Part shown: positions 46,398 to 58,605 of the stretch, in pieces
How positions within the stretch are numbered: position 1 is the first letter of the stretch
Layout of the letters: each line of letters begins with the position of its first letter
Origin: Hysterangium stoloniferum
Lineage: Eukaryota; Basidiomycota; Agaricomycetes; Hysterangiales; Hysterangiaceae
Assembly (NCBI GenBank): GCA_015178975.1
Contig: WHVD01000012.1
Location: 1,054,001-1,118,000 of the forward strand
Direction: 5' to 3'
DNA: 64,000 nucleotides
Notes under the pieces: generated by a model
Database searches by the model: none
What the model saw: the letters and a program-made list of their open reading frames with translations, nothing else
What the model was told of the DNA's origin: nothing
Position numbers and translations under genes: made by a program

Positions 46398-48000
46398 CAG
46401 TGACTTACAAAACGTATCCAATGTTTTGTAGTTTCAGCTTATATATGCTATATCCCAGTAGATAAAATAGTAGAAATCGCCAAAATATTTGTGAACATGA
46501 CCTATCATGTATATATTTAGATGGTAGAACTATATTATGTAATATCCATATATGGAAACACTATAAATATTTTAATGGAGAGGGTTCATTGGATACGTTT
46601 TGTAACTGACAGGTTCTGGCATGAAAACCATATGCCTATGTTGATTGTTTGCATTTGTTTATGTTTTTCAACATGTCATGTGATCATTCTATACTACAGT
46701 ATAAGTTGAAGGGCTTTCTCAGCTAAGATTCCCTCAATTCTAACTATGCATCCCCTTTCCACTGCTGCCCAGTATGAGATCCTTTCTCTACTTGATGCTG
46801 GCCATTCTGCCAGACAAATTTCAGTTTCTACTGGCTATAGCTATGCTACTATCTCTAGACTTCATTCTAAACACCATTCCCACCTTTCTAAGTCCTCTGG
46901 TGGTCACCCTTCCAAACTCTCCACAGCCAACATCCATATTGCACAACGCCTTATCAGCTCTGGAAAGGCTGATACAGCTGTAGATGCAACGAAGGCACTT
47001 TGCACTATCACCAACCAGTCACTCAATCCTCAAACAGTGCATCATTGACTCAAGGCAGCTGGGATGAAGCCTGTGGTAAAGAAGAAAAGGCCTCTTCTTT
47101 CTAAGAGGGATAAAAAGGAGAGCATGGATTTTACTTTGGCATATCAGGATTGGACTGTGAAGGATTGGAAGAACGTGGTGTGGTCTGATGAGACCAAAAT
47201 CAATAGGCTGGGGTCAGATGGCAGGAAGTGGGTGTGGAAAAGGGCAGGGGAGGGCTTGAGTGACAGGCTGGTTGAGGGAACCCTGAAGTTTGGTGGTGGA
47301 TCTTTAATGGTTTGGGGGTGCATGCTGTGGGAGGGGGTTGGGTATGCATGCAAGATTGATGGAAGGATGGATGGGGACTCTACATCCAGATTCTGGAGGA
47401 TGACCTGCAAGCCAGTCTTAAGGACTATGGTAAATCTGCCAATGGTATCATCTTCCAGCAGGACAATGACCCCAAGCATACCTGTAAGAAGGCCCAGTAT
47501 TGGTTCCAAGAAAATGGTTTCAGGGTTCTCTCATGGCCAGCACAGTCTCCTGACTTGAATCCCATTGAACACCTATGGAATGACCTGAAGAGGAGGTTGG
47601 CAGGGTATGAGAATGCACCCCAGGGGATGGAAGAGTTGTGGGAGAGGGTGGTGGATGAATGGTACAAGATTGATGAAAAGGTGTGTCAGGATTTGATTGA
47701 AAGTATGCCTAGGAGGGTTTCAGATATATTAAAGGCAAAGGGTGGCTACACTAAGTACTAAATACTAGTAATTTCCTGCCTAAATGTGTCAGTTACAAAA
47801 CGTATCCAATGAACCCTCTCCATTGAAATATTCATAGTGTTTCCATATATGGATATTACATAATATAGTTCTACCATATAAATATATACATGATAGGTCA
47901 TGTTCACAAATATTTTGGTGATTTCTACTATTTTATCTACTGGGATATAGCATATATAAGCTGAAACTACAAAACATTGGATACGTTTTGTAAGTCACTG
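46398..48000 (+). mobile_element. Full-length Tc1/mariner element (1603 bp) with 213-bp terminal repeats
   Basis: Ends are CAGTGACTTACAAAACG in both orientations, with TA duplications at 46396-46397 and 48001-48002. The left terminal repeat spans 46398-46610 and the right 47789-48000, with high similarity. Each repeat also begins and ends with its own inverted motif (ACAAAACGTATCCAATG outside, CATTGGATACGTTTTGTAA inside). The transposase between them is dead. Confidence 0.92.
46746..47761 (+). pseudogene. Tc1/mariner transposase (DD34E), two lesions
   Basis: From ATG at 46746 it reads the N-terminal helix-turn-helix region (SARQISVSTGYSYATISRLH), then VVWSDETKIN, IIFQQDNDPKHT and SPDLNPIEHLWNDLKRRL, ending GYTKY-stop. 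There are 34 residues between the second Asp and the Glu, which is DD34E spacing. A TGA at 47046-47048 replaces an expected sense codon before LKAAGMKP. A one-base deletion near 47382 shifts the frame (compare 30140, GGGGACCTTTAT). About 339 codons, the usual size for the family. Confidence 0.9.
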
Positions 48001-48152
48001 TAAGTTCCAGATCTTGGGGCAGAATTTCCAGTGGATATTCCAGACACTTCCCAGAACATGTCCACAGAGGTTTGGAGAATTAGTCTGGGAGTTTCTGGGA
48101 TTAGCTTGGGAGTATTGGAATATTACCAGAGTATAGATGGACTTAGCTTCAG

Positions 48153-48375
48153 TGTTAAGGTGCATACATGGAGGGTTTCTGGAGAAACCCACAGGAAAGC
48201 CAGTAGGACTTGGCTTCAGCTTATAGGCTGCACCCTTATGAGATCATCTTGTTCAATTCAAAACAGGTGGACGGGAATCCCAGGGAGTCCAGGCAGGTAT
48301 TCCGGTAAACTGATAATTGGTGCGTATAGGGTGCGGGTTAGTGCCCAGAGTCTAGTGGGAATTCTGGTCATAACA
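48153..48375 (-). repeat. Internally deleted solo LTR, family A
   Basis: Runs TGTTAAGGTGC to GGTCATAACA, with a perfect duplication TTCAG at 48148-48152 and 48376-48380. Only 223 bp: the middle of the 820-bp family is missing. It landed inside the shared block of the family C LTR. Confidence 0.88.
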
Positions 48376-49215
48376 TTCAGCTTACATATGTGCTGTACCC
48401 TCATGCACTCACTCAGATGTCCGTATTTCAGAGGGCAGATATATGCCAGAGTGTTTATGGATACTCAGGGTTCCAGATATTGAGTGTACAGAAAGACAGA
48501 AGGGATTAGAAACTAAGTCAAGATACAAACTAATTTGAGATTAAAACTAAAGAGTAAGTACATGACTATGGAAAACTATGTATATAGATGTTCCAATAAT
48601 TGTACTACAAATCTAGAAGTATAATAAGACTTATTTGGAAATGTTTCCAAACTAATCATACAATAACAAGTCAGATAAATGGGGAAACAAGGATGGGGAC
48701 AGATCAGGGAATAAGTACAAGAAAAATAAACAAGTGAATGAATAACTGTTAACCTGTCAGCTACCAAATATGGAACAAGGATGAGGTTCAGAAATCTGGG
48801 AACTAGAAATGTTCCATGGACAGAAGTCAGGTCAGAAAGTTATGGAAAGTTATGGAAAGTTATGGAGAATCAAAGTATCCAGGAATGGGTCATAACAGAA
48901 GGTTGGGCCACAGATCAAAGTATCTAGAATAAACACCAGGAGTCTGACTGGAAGTCTGGGCTGGAAAATGACTAGGGACATGTGGAGAACTCAACTGTCA
49001 AAGGGCAGAGTCCAATGGGTTCTGAGTCATAACAGGAGGTGTCTAGTCAAGGGCAGAATACCAGAACAGGATTTGGATTGAAGGGTACTTGAGGGATGAA
49101 GGTCAAGTTCTGGTGGATTCCGGATCTTGATACTGGTCTAGAAGATGGTTCAGAACCTGATATAATTTCCAGGAAATACTCGGTGGAGTCTCGAGGAATG
49201 GAACTTCACACACTC

Positions 49216-49960
49216 ATAGATACAAGCCAAGTCATATATTCTAATATCTACCGTGCTCTGCACAAGTTTCCAATACAACGTTGGTAAACTTGAGGTGGAA
49301 ACATATGACCCGGTGTGTGTAAAATGGCATGCTGCTCGTTGGTGCACATAAACCGCGGCGCGGCGTGTTTTACAACCTGGCACATGTGTACGTTGCGCGA
49401 GGGAGTGAAACCACACGAACGCAGCATTGCGCAGGTTAATTGTGCGCCGCGTTGGTATAGTTTCACTACGCCGTTTGGCGAGTTTACAGTGGGGGTGTCA
49501 TTTATCTAGAAACTGTAAAAATAAAAACATAAATAAAATAAATAAATAATCGCCAAGTCCTCGTGAGTTAGACTCGCGGATCCGAGTCAGCCGTGGGTGC
49601 ACTCGCGCTATACCCTAATAAGAACGAAGATGAAAGTTAAATTCACAAAGAGAAAGACTTGCTGTAGATATGGCAAGAGTAATTTTTTATTTATGTATTT
49701 ATGTATTTATTATGCTAAAACCCGGGGCTGGGCCAGACCCGTGGGTTATGATTGGGGGCCAGGGCCAGCAAAAGCACTCCCCGTCCCATCACTTGCGACT
49801 CCGAGTCCATGCATAACGCCGAGTCTCTGGTCGTGACCTCTCTATTAATCTTTTCCCATTCGAACTCTACAGGATCGATACTTATTCTCAGCCGCACGCA
49901 AACCGTACAGATCATAAACGATGCTGACTAACCAGGAAGCCCTTACAGTAATTTTACTGC
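49216..49960. other. Intergenic with a GC-rich patch
   Basis: 49340-49470 has CpG-rich islands (CCGCGGCGCGGCG). No gene is recognised. Confidence 0.3.
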
Positions 49961-49961
49961 T

Positions 49962-52900
49962 GTGACTATGCTCTCTACAATGGACAACGATGCCATGGAG
50001 GTCGACTCTCCTTCCTCACTGCCCCTTTCGCAGGATGAACTGACTATATTCAACAAGAGGATAAACGAATACTCAAATGACAATTGGTGGCAAGCGCGCA
50101 TTGATAAAGCTGGGGATGACCCATCCAATTGGCGGAAGTTGTTTTTGGCTGTTTTGTTGCCTCACTGGTGTATTTTCCACCACAGCTTTAAAAGCAAACT
50201 TTATAACGCCGACCCTAAGCGATGGAGAGTAGCTGATGGATAACTTGAACGATAATGAGTTCAAAGAATGGCAGATGGGAGTGAAGGCAGGCGCAGAGAA
50301 AGGCGATCAGTCCCGCCGCACATCGCACGCCCTCCGCCCTATCCGAAGGCCCGGCGCAATCCATCCCTGTTGAAGACAAAAGGCACCGCATATATGTGGC
50401 AGGGTCAACATATTTGGGGACTGTCTGAATAACGGTGATACCGGTGCGGTAACAACATGATCGGTCGTCACGATCAGGCTCCACTCATCCACACGTCTCA
50501 CATATGAGCACATGGTCCTTTTATTTATGTAGAATATATAAAGGGATAACCTACATAGCTTAACCTCAGTCCGTTATACTTATACGAGACTGAGGTGAGC
50601 ACAGAACGATCCTTTCTCTCTTAGTATATGCGCTTACTGTATACAATAGCTCTTCTTAGGTACACATTATATGAGTCCGTTATACTTATACGAGACTGAG
50701 CTCTTCTTAGGGACTATATATTTTAACAATCCCCTCCCCAGCCAAACCCAAGAAGCCTGCCGATCATTCTCCAATCGCTGGGCAAGCTGCCCGGGGTGCT
50801 GAACAACGGCATGCATTCTTTCCTTTACTCTACTCGAATACTTGCGCATTGCAATTGTAGTCTGCACGTTCTTCAAAGTAAGATACTCTTGACTTTTATC
50901 CTTGATGTTTGACAAACGTCTGGTAGGACTTACTACCGCCTACAAAACACTCTTTGTTGGAGATACTGCCATTAATTTTGTCCGGTATCTTAAAAGGACC
51001 GATGACTAGGTGCGAACAAACACGAAGGAAATCTACGCTAAGGCGACTCCCGTGGTTCAGAGTTCTGGAACGGAAAAGTCGCGCATGCTTACAGAGGTGT
51101 GTTCGGATTCCGCACTGTTACACTATGCTACACAATTCCTGCTAGATTGGTAGACAAATCTTCACCCTTCCGATCTGGGTTATCCACCTTCAGATTTGGA
51201 GGTAGTCACATACTTTGCTACTTTGTCTAAGGATAACGACTTAAGTTGCAGTGTGTATATTGCCATTGCCTGCTTTCTTCCTGCTGCACATACAACTATG
51301 CTCGAATGGCTGCAAAACGCCCAAAATGAAAACAATTTTAATGGATCAGAGCTCCTTACGCATTGGCATGAGCTTATGGAACCACAGGGACCACGTTACC
51401 TCCGAGATCAATTTTTTTCGGAAGTTGTTCAACGAGCAAATTCTGCAAGTCATTCAATTTCCTTTCTTTGATGTCACCCTCTTAGTGTCTTAGCAGTTGA
51501 AAGGGAACTGTCACTTTATGCGTAGAAGAACAGAGACGGGTGATCCAGAACCAATGGTTCCCGATGCCAGTACATTCGCTGCTTGGTCTAATCGATCCCA
51601 TGCCAAGAAGGCCACCGAAGACCTTGTGAAATTTCTATCCACAATTCAGCCTCGAGCTTTGTGTGTGACGTACTTTGATGAAGCACATGAATTGGATTTG
51701 TGTTTCTGGGTCCTCTTACGCCTCTTGCAATCCCAAGAATCGTCAACCAGAATGTGGTATGTCTTCATTGCTCCAAGTCAAGCCTTTCCTATTACGCTCA
51801 CGTCCGACCAACCGTCACCTGACTTAGATAAGAAACAGTGCTTTCCTTGAAGCTTAGAAAGGAAGTGGCTCGGCTGCTGCCGCCCTATATCGCTCTCGGC
51901 TTCGACCAACAAATGATTGTCAAGTATCGAATAGCAAAGACGTGCCGCATGAGCGATGCCGTGCTTTCACAGCGTCTCTGTCTTGATCCAGTACTGACCG
52001 GTTCCGAAGCTATTCAACTCGCAGACCGCAGTGTTGCGCATCATATGAGACTTCTCACTGGCTTCTCAGACAACAGCGAAATATTCTATACGCACTCGCC
52101 ATCGGAACCAATCCTTGTACTAGGTAGCATTGATATATTGTACAACACGTTGGATGCAAAACGTTTGAGAAACGTCCTACACACTCTGAGCCGCGACTTA
52201 TGCAGCGCAGGGTTAGTCGAAAAGGGAGTTTTAGGTGAACTTGGTGCGCGCACACTTCTCCTTGTTGCCCGCGACTTCACCGCTCCCACGGAGAAAGGCC
52301 GTCGGAATCTTTTGGAGCCCGTTCGCCTTCTGCATTTTCTCCGTACGCTCTTTGGCAACAACGTATGGGCAGGTTCCAATCAAGGAAAATTTGACGCAGC
52401 GTTTCGTAATGTACATGTAAATTTCACGCATTGGATGGTGACAAAGGACCCCATACCTGAGGTACCGGATTCGTGAGTATAATATTACAAATGTCTTTTC
52501 GCATGGACCTACTGATTCAAATCCTTTCTAAGGCGGTTGCTTGCAAATTTATGGGCTCGAGGTGCAGCGTTGCAATGCTGCTTCACTCAAGAAGCAATCG
52601 ATTTGCTAATCCCAACATACACTGGCTCTATCTAGGCGAATGCGGTCTTTGATCCCTCTTGCCTTTCTGCGGCTGTTGTCCAGGTCAAGTTTAAAGCTGC
52701 GGGGGACAAGAAAGCAAGCTTTAAGATGCGTTCACTTGGTATCCCCCGTGATCTTCGTAAACCTCTTCCCTATCTCGCGCTACTTATGGAGCTTGGCAAC
52801 GAATCCAATTATCAAGAAAACCATTCAAAAATAATTTCAATGGCCTGCAAACCCGTTGTTGATGGTGAATTTGAAGAGCTATTTAGTCATTTCGCTGCGG

Positions 52901-53232
52901 CTGTGAAAACCCTTCATTCACATCGAAACCAAGAAAGGGGAAAGAAAGCGAAAAACGCGAAGGAAACGAAAGAAACGAAAAGGATGCAAGAGTTGTAACA
53001 GAAGGTGAAAGAGAGGCATCTGGCTATAGATTCCTACAACCGATACTCGATATCTGTCCGTGGTGCCTCCCCGGAGGTGTACCAAATCATAAAAAAAGCT
53101 GATATTGTCCACGAGTTTGCAACTTTGCTCGACATAACTATGCCGTCACCCAGTAATGAAGACTACGATGCAGCACATGCGGCCCCTAGAGCGATTAGGA
53201 GTTGCATCCAGTCATACCGCTTGGATGACTGA
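49962..53232 (+). pseudogene. CRN-like P-loop NTPase plus REase-type nuclease, decayed
   Basis: An N-terminal frame at 49962-50243 (MDNDAMEVDSPSSLPLS) may be the start. From about 51000 the frame reads TPVVQSSGTEKSRMLTE, a Walker A-like motif with Gly changed to Glu (SSGTEKS for SSGTGKS). IGRQIFTLP follows a GTGTGT...CTAG intron, then a one-base shift leads to LGYPPSDLEVVTYFA. Near 51670 VTYFDEAHEL is Walker B. 51838-52476 ends FTHWMVTKDPIPEVPDS, and 52530-52700 gives WARGAALQCCFTQEAIDLL and VVQVKFKAAGDKK, a QxK core typical of restriction-like nucleases. In-frame stops occur at 52633 and 52996. The order NTPase-nuclease fits the Crinkler/RHS-type group known from fungi and oomycetes. Not functional as it stands. 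Confidence 0.55.
50368..50728 (+). repeat. Solo LTR, family K, inside the CRN-like gene
   Basis: Starts TGTTGAAGACAAAAGG and ends ATATTTTAACA, with a perfect duplication ATCCC at 50363-50367 and 50729-50733. Length 361 bp. It contains ATATATAAAGGG and a hairpin-forming CTCAGTC...GACTGAG unit twice (50569-50597 and 50672-50697). Confidence 0.9.
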
Positions 53233-53359
53233 GTATGTTGTGGAAAGATAGCTAGCATGGATCGTAATGATGTAGATATGCAATTATGATATTTGTACTT
53301 GAATCTGAATGTCAGAACGACTCTACAGCGTAATAGTGTTCCTTCGCATACCAAATTTT

Positions 53360-53512
53360 TATATACAATTTTTCACCTCAGAAAAACCTACTACAACTTG
53401 AATTTTTCCAATAATTTTTGAATTCACAGAATGCTTAAAAAAATTGGCCAAATATTAAAAATTTCTAAAGGTTTTCGAAATGCAAAAATTTTGGGATGCC
53501 TCTAGTGACTTC
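53360..53512. mobile_element. Half copy of MITE family H
   Basis: It matches the right half of 29092-29446 (AAATTGGCCAAATATTA, TTGGGATGCCTCTAGTG). The left half is absent. Confidence 0.6.
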
Positions 53513-53957
53513 AGATCAGACGCAGCAGTTGGCTTTGATACTTAAGCACTGACAGTCACACAGTACTCTGCACTGCCTCCAGGGACGCCAGGCCAAACAA
53601 GAGCTCTGTACCCACAAAGATGACCCGAGTCATTTATCTTAATGTAGGTCTAGGAAAAGAATCTTTTGGGATAACACATTTACTAGTATAACTTCTGATC
53701 TTGACTACCGACTCTTCCCCTCGGGACGAATGTTTGGCTTAGGCTTCAAGTTGTCCGCGTACTTTGAGTCGTTGAACTCCCGATGACAATTTATGTAGAA
53801 CGGCTTGGAAGGTCGTGGGCGACCCGTATGATCGCCGAATCCCGACTGGAATTCCCATTTGTGTGCCGAACCGATAACCCCTTTGGTTGGAAAATACACA
53901 TTCAGTCTAAATGGTTAGTTACCAGTTTCAAGCCGGTTATATATATAATGTAATATA
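53513..53957. other. Intergenic
   Basis: An open minus-strand frame at 53705-53899 (EFQSGFGDHTGRPRPSKPF) begins without an ATG and is unrecognised. It could be an exon of a lost gene. Confidence 0.3.
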
Positions 53958-54063
53958 GGGAGTATTTGCAACTAATGAAATATTAGCAAACTGAATGGGT
54001 TCCTAATATTCATATCAGGAACACCATTCAGTTTGCTAATATATATTAGTTGCAAATACTCTC
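53958..54063. mobile_element. Short palindromic MITE, family J
   Basis: 106 bp between TA dinucleotides. Ends GGGAGTATTTGCAACTAAT and, inverted, GAGAGTATTTGCAACTAAT. The whole element is nearly one hairpin (AAACTGAATGG with CCATTCAGTTT). Confidence 0.85.
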
Positions 54064-54238
54064 TACTAGAGTTAGATTCCTTTTGAGAAGATAGGACGGC
54101 AAAACAATTAAAGTAAGCACAGTCACAAACTCTTTTTTATTTAGGTAATAAAATTAGAGCTTGTATTCTGCTTTTGTTCTGCTCCTAATTTTGCTTTTGC
54201 TTCTTTAAGAGCAAGACTAGTCCTCCGCGCACCCAGCC

Positions 54239-54527
54239 GCATCAGGAAAATGGGAAGATCAGTAAGATATATTAGAGAGTATTTGCAACTAATATATATT
54301 AGCAAAACTGAATGGGTTCCTGATATTTATATCAGGAACCATCAGGAACCCATTCAGTTTTCCTAATAGTCGCAAATACTCTCTATTGTCTAGAGCCATC
54401 TAGGAGAACTCGCTAGCTCGGCTAGACACACTACTTTCTCGATATCTCTATCTACTTACTAGATTTAGGGATCTAGGGAGTCTAAATAGTCTACATGAAG
54501 GCGTAGACATTCTCAAAACCCTGATGC
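54239..54527. mobile_element. MITE family I, inverted copy, with MITE J nested
   Basis: GCATCAGGAAAATGGG at the left, CCCTGATGC at the right. Body inverted relative to 17499-17719. Interrupted at 54275-54383 by a family J element. Confidence 0.75.
54275..54383. mobile_element. Short palindromic MITE, family J, nested
   Basis: 109 bp between TA dinucleotides (54273-54274 and 54384-54385). Ends GAGAGTATTTGCAACTAAT in both orientations, apart from a few changes. Partial relatives remain near 55041-55062 and 55428-55448. Confidence 0.85.
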
Positions 54528-55863
54528 ATCTTCTCTGTCAACACATGGTTAGTTTCTGGCTTGTGTGCAATATTCCTTGGACTAGTATTCACCTCCACGC
54601 ATAACACCGAGGGCCGTTATCCACTATGCTGGTTTGTCTCCCGAAATACCGCTAAGTGGCGACCATTTTTGTATCCCTCACCCCCACGTTGTAATTTATA
54701 TTCAGCACGGTAAATCACCGAAAACCCCTCAAAACGATTGAGGAGGGAACCATCAGTAAACGATTCATGTCATCAAGCAAATTATCTTGACAATACATTT
54801 TTTTTTAAAGTACGTCCTCCACTACTGAACCTGAACGATGTAAAGCTCTTGAGAGTCTTCCGCAACCGCCCTACGGCGCGGCCTGGTAATTATTCCCTTA
54901 AAATTTCTGTGGTTTTAAATATCCCCTCCAATGGATACTGATTTGGTGCTATTATCGTGTATGAGATATCTCTTAGATCTGGTGAGGAGCTTATTATGTA
55001 ACTAGACTCAAGGTCGAGAGAAAATTCGTATTGCAGGGTAATTATTAGTTGCAAATACTCTCTAATTAGTTCATTAACGTTTATGTTATATGATCCAGAT
55101 GATATCGTCCCGTATAGAGGCAAAGGGTCTAATTTATCATACACAAAGAATCCCTTAAATCTGGTGAGCACGTGAATAGCACCAAGAAAAAACACGTATT
55201 ACCAAACAGCTAAGAAACCTTTATGTGATATAAGGGATGCTCAATCCTTAACTCACACTTGCCCAACGACCAGCGGGAAAGGCGACTTTTTCAAGTCCGT
55301 GTGAAGGTGTAAACACGTTTCGTGAGGATTTGCGCGCTTACACCCTCGCGTACCGTCAGACTTTAAAAACCGCTGGTCGTCTGACGAGTGAGTGAGTGTG
55401 GAGGTAAGAATTAGCATATATATATTTGTGATATTAGCAAAACTGAATGTGTGCCTTACGCTAGTGAGATCCAATTTACATGAGGCAAGCGGTGCTGCTG
55501 TGGTTACCTATTCATCGCAAAATTTTGGCTCGCTTTTGAGTCATTCGCGGCTACCTAGCGATTAGTCTCAACATACTGCCTCAACACCAATAAAATATTT
55601 CCTCAAGCATCAGTAAAACATTTTTTAACGGGAGATCCCCGCATTCTGAGGGCATTCAGATGGCTCCTGAACGTCGTAAAAGACCTGAGTTTGGGAAGAA
55701 CTTGAAGCCTTTGAGGCTAAAAATTAATTTACTTTGGATGAACATGGGAACTAACCAAATTGATGGGTCGCATTTGAATGACTTTTACTTTGAGTTCCAA
55801 CATCATAAACACCAAAATCCCGATTCATCATGAACATTGGCTGCAAATGGGAACAGCGGATTT
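54528..55863. other. Intergenic, upstream of halogenase
   Basis: Contains family J scraps. Around 55258-55393 an imperfect inverted pair (ACTCACACTTGCCCAACGAC and its relative near 55375-55400) could be another small element. No gene. Confidence 0.4.
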
Positions 55864-55871
55864 TATATAAA
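55864..55871 (+). promoter_or_regulatory. TATA box upstream of halogenase
   Basis: TATATAAA lies 53 bp before the ATG at 55924, in a position usual for fungal core promoters with short leaders. Confidence 0.5.
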
Positions 55872-55923
55872 ATCCACACATCTGGTAAGAACAGATCGAC
55901 CTCCCCCCAGGCTCGTACTTGAC

Positions 55924-58027
<2,104 letters not shown>

Positions 58028-58605
58028 CTCGCCAAACACTATTGGTGTAATGTACTCTACCCCTTAATTGATTATCCGTTGTTTAGTGCTAGGTTGAAAG
58101 CGATGTAGTGATGCGCACAGGAGGCTAACGGACCACTTTATATCATGACCCGCTTCTGAAAGGAGTGTCGAAAAAACATCGAATGCCACTATTACGTTGT
58201 ACGGAGTACGCAAGGTCACGCGGTACTAATACCACGACGTTAACTGTTGTTACCGTATTCTATATATCACTTGAAGTCAGTCCGAGGTCCGCTGATACTC
58301 ATGGTAGCAAGACAGGCATCAATTGCAACAGGTTACAGAAGCTTCGTCCCCACTAGTATTCCTTTAACTATGATAAAGATAATTGCATAGTACTTCGGCA
58401 CTGCTGAGGGGTGCCCAGTACCAGTCAGTACTTATCATGAAAGTGGCGATTTAATTTCACAGTTCACGACTTTGAAAGTTGTCCTCTTTCAAATAACTTC
58501 AGTCAAGAATTATTTCTGGGGAAGTCAAGAAAAATACGTATCGCCGAAGTGGTTTAATGCAAATATCCCGATTAACTAATATGCGCATTGGCCTCTGATG
58601 TCTTA
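58028..58605. other. Convergent intergenic region
   Basis: Lies between the 3' ends of the halogenase and the thioesterase. No further gene is seen. Confidence 0.5.

Larger units (their letters stand above)
46393..49210 (-). repeat. Solo LTR, family C, minus strand, with two insertions
   Basis: The terminal TGTTAAGTTCC is split by a mariner at its TA (TGTTA at 46393-46397, AAGTTCC continuing from 48003). The other end is AACTTCACA at 49210. Perfect duplication CACTC at 46388-46392 and 49211-49215. Without the mariner and the small family A LTR it is about 985 bp. Confidence 0.85.
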
